Assembly (NCBI GenBank): GCA_003194525.1
Contig: NBIV01000204.1
Coordinates: forward strand, 1-64,000
Direction of reading: 5' to 3'
DNA length: 64,000 nt
Origin: Gracilariopsis chorda
Lineage: Eukaryota > Rhodophyta > Florideophyceae > Gracilariales > Gracilariaceae
The notes beneath the pieces were generated by a model that was not told the origin of the DNA, ran no database searches, and was given only the letters and a program-made list of their open reading frames with translations. Position numbers and translations under genes: made by a program. Below are positions 58,687-64,000 of the stretch, in pieces. The stretch's first letter is position 1. The number at the start of each line of letters is the position of its first letter.

Positions 58687-59997
58687 ATGCGCAATTCTTC
58701 GCATGCCTCCGTTATAGGTGAAATTCAGTTGAGCGCACTTCAAATTGGGATTGGCACAGATATTGACGGTATCGCACGGTCTGAAGTGCGTATACCTCTT
58801 CATGCACTCGGTTGTGAGAATTACCGTGCGGCCATCTTCCGCGCGTCTGCTCGAATCACCCCGGTTGATAGTAGCAGTTACTCGTATCGGCAAATGCTTA
58901 GTCAGCTTCTAAATGCGGAATGGACGGTGCGTGTGAACGTCTTCGAGTTGAGAAACCTGCGAGGCGTAGAAATTTCTGAAAGTTCTGATCGGTTTGTTTC
59001 TGCCACGGTGATGGTAATCACCAAGAAAACGGGCCTTCAGAAGCAAACGATGACTTGCATGGTCAATCAATTGCTCTTCTTCTCCAGCGTGCGCACCGGA
59101 CTGGAGTTTGAAGATGAGAAAATTGTTATTGAATATATAGACTGGAGTTGCACCTACGCATCAAAGCAAATTGGCGTTTACACAGTTGATTCAAAGCGTA
59201 TGCTAGAGCTCCCTGCTCACGAAATGTACAGAAAGTGGTTTGCGCTGCAAGACCCAGAGGAGATAAGCGTCGTGCCGGTTTCATCAAGATGTCTATCACC
59301 GTCGTTCCCCCTGGAGGTTCACCCCCTTTCCATGACGACACTGAGGACCCTGAAGAACTATCGGCCGGTAACTTGTTGAAGAGCAGCGTTCTTAAGACCC
59401 CAAAGATTTCATACCAGGACTGGGCAGTACATATCACCATTGGGTGGGCCAACATGCTTCCTAACATGGTCAGTCCTGGGTACCGCGATGCTATCCGTGG
59501 GTATGTTTTTAACTACTCTGGATGGAAGGATCATGAAACAGGAGTATTCATTGCTGAAGCGAAGGACGTGATTGACCCCAGCGTTGGGAAGGAATGCCGG
59601 GTATCACCGTAAAGACGCGTGATATGGAATGAGGAGTATGTGCTGCCGTTTACTGTTATTAACGAGCGTGTGGCCCAAGAGGGAATCAGTTTGAAGTTTT
59701 ATCACAAGGTCATGCCTCGTCGTCAAGAGCCATTTAGACGACAAGCTGATAGGGCAGGTGAACGTTTCCTTCGAAGAGCTTTTCAAGAACATGACGACTG
59801 CAGTTGTCCAAGGTGATCCTGCGAATGGCGAAGATGAAGGTGATCGCTTGAGGACCGTTGCACTGATGAAACCACGTTACTACAACTTTTACGGCAAGCC
59901 CTAGGGTGAGGGTGATCATTACGACAAGGGCGTTGCATTCCGTAGCAGAGTGCTTAGCGGAGCTGTTGCAAAACCCGGAGAAGTTGTTGAGCCTTTT
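58687..59997 (+). pseudogene. Ferlin-family gene, N-proximal segment (two C2 domains)
   Basis: The first recognisable part of a ferlin, a large tail-anchored multi-C2 protein that binds phospholipid and Ca2+ and drives membrane fusion or repair. The first in-frame ATG is at 58,687, but the true 5' exons are probably missing. C2 domain one: WTVRVNVFELRNLRG (about 58,921), ending HEMYRKWFALQDPEE (about 59,259) and GFIKMSITVVPPGG, a linker typical of ferlins. C2 two: AEAKDVIDPSV (about 59,555), IWNEEYVLPF, DDKLIGQVNVSFEEL (about 59,737). Then YYNFYGKP and GVAFRSRVLSGA match the segment after this C2 in animal ferlins. The frame changes near 59,268 and 59,725, and in-frame TAA (59,610) and TAG (59,893) occur. 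It is either decaying or carries base errors. Confidence 0.65.
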
Positions 59998-60073
59998 GTC
60001 AGGCCATGCCCTCCCCCGCCGCTACCCACTTTGCAGTTTTAAAAATTTGATTTTTGTGTTCTTCCCGCTACAG

Positions 60074-61282
60074 AAGTGCCCCTCAAAGACGGGTGGTCTG
60101 TCCGTATCGATGGCTGTATCGGGCTTTATCACTTTGGCCAAACCGTCGAGAAGCCTACGATACAGAGCATGTGTGTCGAGTGGAAGGACCTTTTGGCCAT
60201 TTTTATTCCAAACCTGCAGTTCCCGGAAGATGTTGAGCAGGTCTCGGACTTTTTCATAACTCGTTCTGCGAGAAAAGCGTCTACTGTTTCGGAGCTTGAG
60301 AAGCGTCGAGCAGAAAATCAAGAAGCGGTCTCTGAAGGAACTCGTAGCGGTGAAAATGATTCAGAATGGCAACCTAGCTCGTTCGTAAGACATCCTGCAA
60401 AGCACCTCATCTGCGTCCAACGAGATCCTAGATGGACGTTTACGGACTACCCCGGAAAAAATGTTCTTGATGCAACTGACAACAGTGTCCCCGGCAGCAT
60501 TCTTATGGTAGCCTCACTGGCGCGTTACGATCCGACGAAGACTGGTTCCTACGTCTCCGACGCTGATGAAAAGTCTGTGAAACGTGATCTTATCCCAGGG
60601 TCCGCCTCAAAGGGAAACAACAATGATGATGGGATCCGGCCTGTACATGAACCCGTGACGACGCTCGATTCTACAAAGAAGGAAACAGACCCAGAACTCT
60701 ATCGCATTGCCACCGTTCCCAAAACATACACGTATTCTATTTGTCTCGGTTCCCAAATATCCTATACACTCCGCGCGCTCATCCGTCAAGGACGGAATGT
60801 ACCTGCAGCTGATGATGACGGTCTGTCAGACCCTCGATTCATGGTGGCGATGGGAGACAAGAGCAGGACTGGGTCACTGCTTTGCCGTAGAATTATATCA
60901 CCCCTATGGGAAGTAGCGGTAGAGATCCGAGATATCAACATGCGAGAGGGTCAGTGGAAACCGAATGTGAATGTACTCATATACGATGACGAAGACGGAG
61001 AGCTTTGGCCGATCAATCATTCCATGCGCAGAGCTTGATACCGCGGAGCCATCTTTGCAGTTTGCGAAATGTCTCCACGATATAAAGTTTTTGAGATACG
61101 CCGTTGGTAAGTTGTGGGTGGAATGCGCCGTAACGGCGCTGTCCATGAATCCTGAGAGGTCGAAGAAAGGTACTATTCTCCAACAACGCGGTTATGAAGG
61201 GAACTACAAAATTTTAGATTTTCTAGTCCTAGATAAATGGATTCCAGAAGACCTCCGGCTTGCTCTTGCATTGAAAATATAG
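60074..61282 (+). pseudogene. Ferlin-family gene, central segment (C2 domain)
   Basis: Continues the ferlin after a likely intron whose end is clear: a T-rich tract, CCCGCTACAG, then coding sequence at 60,074. The first part (KDGWSVRIDGCIGLYHF) matches the FerB-side region and is followed by charged linkers. The C2 domain reads YTLRALIRQGRNVPAADDD, GLSDPRFMVAMGD, VNVLIYDDEDGE and then, in another frame, GRSIIPCAELDTAEP. The Asp residues of NVPAADDDGLSDP and YDDEDGE are those used for Ca2+ binding in this C2 (C2D of animal ferlins), so this domain would be predicted to bind Ca2+. A donor-like GTAAGT lies at 61,107, but the following boundaries are unclear. One frame change falls near 60,990-61,000. 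Confidence 0.65.
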
Positions 61283-61339
61283 GTTTATGCGGATTATGAT
61301 CACTCGTAAAGCACCGATGTCGTTGCAAAACATGTGTTC

Positions 61340-63631
61340 CGCTTGAGAAGTGGCTGTGTGAGCATCATCGAAGGCAATTGACGGGCGAAACTCTTATTGA
61401 TTATTCCTTTGGTACAGATGCGCCAGTGCCTGAGCGTTTGTGTGCCAGTGATCACAGATACCACTTCAGACGAAATGCGAAACTTGCAGGAAAAGAACCG
61501 ATTGGGACAAAATCTTTGAGGCTCCATAAAGTGAAGTATCATGAACGCCGTGAAAGGGAGAACATGCTGGTGCTGCATGAGAACAGAGATGTTCTTCAAG
61601 TAGGATTTCTGAAGAAGGATAAGGATAAACCATTGTCAACGGCTGAAGAGCGGAAAGAACATAAGAAGAAGGGATCTAGTTTTGTAGATAAGCTATCTGC
61701 CGCTCTGGCTCCTATTCGCGTGATTACGTACCAAGTTGATGATGTTCTTGCTGACCTAATGCCTTACATAGCCCAGGCACTTGGAATAGAAGTGGACGAA
61801 GTCGTGCCTTTGTCTTCCTTCCTCGGTGTTGATGATGCCAAAATTGACTACGACGGGAGAAAAAATGCTCAAGAAGAGTCGAGGATATTGCCCGGTGGGG
61901 TTCGAATCTGATTTCAGTGAGCCTGCACATGGAGAGTTTCTTCTATTCCGTGCTGATAACCGTTCATTTGGGAATAACATAGGTAAGCTTCAGTATACTG
62001 ACCGAGGTCAAAGAAATGGAGCTAGCTTCCCCCCGATCCTGCCATTTGATGAGATCCAAAGCACAAGAACGCTTGTAAACAGAGAGAAAAAACGAGCAGC
62101 CTTGAAAGGAGCCTGCCCGGCGCTCGGAAAAGTAAAGGCACGACTTGATGTAGTGAAAGTTGGGAAGAAGGACGATGAACAAAGCCGAAAGGTACGAATG
62201 ACGTCGCTTCGTTCATTTGGACGTGTATTCGCACCAACCGAAGTTGTGGTTCGAGTTTACGTACTTCGTGGGATCAATCTACAGCAAATCGGGGCGCAAT
62301 GCAATCCATACTTAACAGCTCGGATTTACGGTGGATACCCAGACTTTTACAGTCAGAAGCATCACCCGATTATCGACGACGACAGCCCGAACGTCTTTGA
62401 GATGTTTGAAAGCCGCGTCAAGATGCCAGGAAGATCTGTTCGCATTGAGGTGAAAGATCGCATGCTTCCAGAGGATGTGTTGCCAATTAGCTATCCTATG
62501 ATGATAAAGACCGAAGAGGGTAATCCACGAACTGGATGGGTGCGACGAGAGCTGCCCGCGAACATCGGGAAACTGGGCTTTGGATGGTTGGAACAATTGG
62601 AGAAACTGTGATAGATCTGGATGCTCGGTGGTACAACTCGACATGGAGATCGCTAGCAAGAACGCCGGTAGAGACTAGATCGCTCTACTCCGAAGAGTCC
62701 GTCAATTTAAAAGAGCAGCTCGAAATGTTCATAGACATATTTGATGCTAGCGAATTTGACAAAAGACCAAAGATGTTCAGAGCGATTCCCATCTCGAAGC
62801 CTGCGCGAAGTACGAAATGAGAGTTGTGATTTACAAGATTATGGATTGTTTGCTACCGCATACGCTCCAGCCAAACAACCCGAATAAGTTGGCGGCGTTC
62901 TACATTCAAGCACGTCTGGGTAACCGACCAGAAGATGAGAAGAGCACAGATACTTGTAAATATGTTGCGGACGGGTTAGCCGAGTTCAATTGGAGAATGA
63001 AATGGGCATTACAACTGCCGCCGCTTGATGTGAAGCCCAGACTGAAACTTCAGGTCTTTGATGATACAAGTCTTGGAATGGGATCAGACCAGCTTTGTGC
63101 TCTTGCCTATATTAAGTTACGATCCCTATTCGATGAGATTGTGACGACGCAGCAACCCATTATCAAAAAGAAGCAATGGATAAACATGGAACATCCAAAC
63201 TACCCTGGCGTTCAAGCTCAGATTCAGATATCATAGAACTGACGACAGCAGAGCTCGCTGCGAAAAAGAAGTGCTTTGAAGCCAAAAGTGGATATAAGGA
63301 GTCACAGCATGAGGATTACGTTCTACCAGTTTCTTTCCGACCGGCTTCGTTTTCTCTATACAATCTAGTCCCGTACTTCAACTACTTGATCATCAGCACG
63401 GTGAAGAACTTGCAATGGACGCTAGCCACAGTGTTGCTGATCTTCCCATTTCTTCCGATGGTTGTGCAGTTCGTGTTCTTGATTACCCCCTGGCAATGGT
63501 ATGCTGCTGGCGGTGTATGTGGAATAGGTGTACTTATTCGAATGCCCTTAGTGAGTGCGGCTAAAGCTGCACGGATGCAAGCGGAGCAAGAGGCAGCAAC
63601 GGTTGTAATAGAGGAAGAAGACACCGAATAG
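61340..63631 (+). pseudogene. Ferlin-family gene, C-terminal segment (two C2 domains + tail anchor)
   Basis: LTGETLIDYSFG (about 61,378) is a typical ferlin inter-domain motif. A C2 follows with VRVYVLRGINLQQI, GAQCNPYLTARIYGG and IGETVIDLDARWYNSTW (62,240-62,660). The last C2 has MRVVIYKIMDCLLP (62,817), EFNWRMKWALQLPPLD (matching the ferlin FNWRF motif), LKLQVFDDTSLG and IELTTAELAAKK. The C-terminus has a hydrophobic anchor (about 63,415-63,540, TLATVLLIFPFLPMVVQFVF plus a second shorter stretch) and a short acidic tail. Four or more frame changes occur near 61,870, 62,590, 62,805 and 63,230. Each sits at or next to a short A-run, where one base more or less would keep the family's sequence. 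Very secure as ferlin; uncertain whether a working gene. Confidence 0.72.
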
Positions 63632-64000
63632 TACGAGATATCAGTGATGTGATGGAGTTTTGATTCTTTCCTTGTTTGTATGTCTTTACTGGTACTGAAA
63701 CGTGTTACGTGGTTTTGATGCTGTTTCGTTACTACGCGCAACGAAGGGCTATTTCTGTGGTCTCTGTAGTCTGGGTATACCTTCGTGTTGTGAACATAAG
63801 CACTTTGGGATAAATCTATATGGTTCCTTGTGTGTGCGAACTCGATTCCCTAAGACGAATCCACAAAGAATGGACGCCGAAAGGAGTGTGTTTATGAACG
63901 TGAGTTCCAAGAAGAGCCCTGGGTTGCTGAAGAGTTGTCTGCTGTGATACTGATCTCCTCACTATAATGAGGTCCCAAACATCTGATTCAAAGCCCAGTA
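63632..64000. other. 3' flank of the ferlin gene
   Basis: No recognised gene or repeat; no AATAAA close to the stop codon. The window ends here. Confidence 0.4.

Noticed and set aside
59268-59750. Ultra-short introns (17-20 bases, GT...AG) in the ferlin, e.g. 19 bases near 59,710
   Set aside because: One or two fit the frame, but others do not have a length that restores it, and single-base errors at homopolymers explain more junctions with less special pleading.
56622-59895. Nuclear genetic code with UAA/UAG read as Gln
   Set aside because: The 757-codon transposase and the 351-codon C48 gene contain no internal UAA/UAG although they have many Gln codons, and decayed transposases also carry TGA.
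61896-61910. GGTTCGAATC as a tRNA T-arm
   Set aside because: It sits inside ferlin coding sequence, and no anticodon arm or acceptor stem pairs around it.

Overview
This window is nuclear DNA of a eukaryote, probably a protist such as an alga or stramenopile. The signs are a TATA-driven gene for a secreted Cys-rich protein, a ferlin-family (C2 domain plus tail anchor) membrane protein gene, AATAAA-type polyadenylation signals, and a crowd of eukaryotic transposons (Helitron helicase, PIF/Harbinger-type, CACTA/Tnp2-type, LINE endonuclease, Ty3/Gypsy). The style of several transposon proteins recalls oomycete and algal families, but that is from memory and I cannot name the species. I see no rRNA, tRNA or CRISPR and no prokaryotic operon structure.

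Layout. 1-0.57 kb is the decayed C-terminal end of a Helitron/PIF1 helicase, followed at 1.24 kb by a perfect GC-rich hairpin. 2.1-4.1 kb holds a decayed PIF/Harbinger-type transposase (+) facing a decayed SANT/Myb-like gene (-), probably one two-gene element. 5.2-5.97 kb is a second DDE transposase remnant. 6-9 kb has no recognisable gene but several near-perfect hairpins. 9.13-9.45 kb is a small secreted cysteine-rich protein. 10.77-11.82 kb is a Ulp1-like (C48) cysteine peptidase with all four catalytic residues. 12.82-13.42 kb (-) is an unknown acidic/basic, NLS-rich protein followed by a terminator-like hairpin. 13.6-16.16 kb looks non-coding.

16.168-52.420 kb is a retrotransposon block, about 36 kb. 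An old Ty3/Gypsy element (two LTRs roughly 15 percent apart by eye, with a ~0.5 kb insert in its integrase region) has its right LTR cut by a head-to-tail array of a second Ty3/Gypsy family. That array has six complete units of 4,712-4,713 bp and a seventh partial one, in the pattern LTR-internal-LTR-internal, with neighbouring units nearly identical. All of it reads on the minus strand. The array ends abruptly inside pol at 52,420 and abuts a gag-like scrap of opposite orientation.

53.4-57.6 kb is a CACTA/Tnp2-type DNA transposon: a 757-residue uninterrupted transposase (-), likely upstream N-terminal exons, and a divergent second gene (+) broken by in-frame stops. 58.5-63.6 kb (+) is the C-terminal part of a ferlin gene, with the N-terminal stub of a LINE endonuclease fused in frame at its 5' side. 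The ferlin reading frame is interrupted several times, either by decay or by base-calling errors in short homopolymers.

The candidate host genes are the Cys-rich protein, the C48 peptidase (possibly transposon-derived), the NLS-rich protein and the ferlin. The rest is a nest of mobile elements. The most striking structure is the retrotransposon tandem array.
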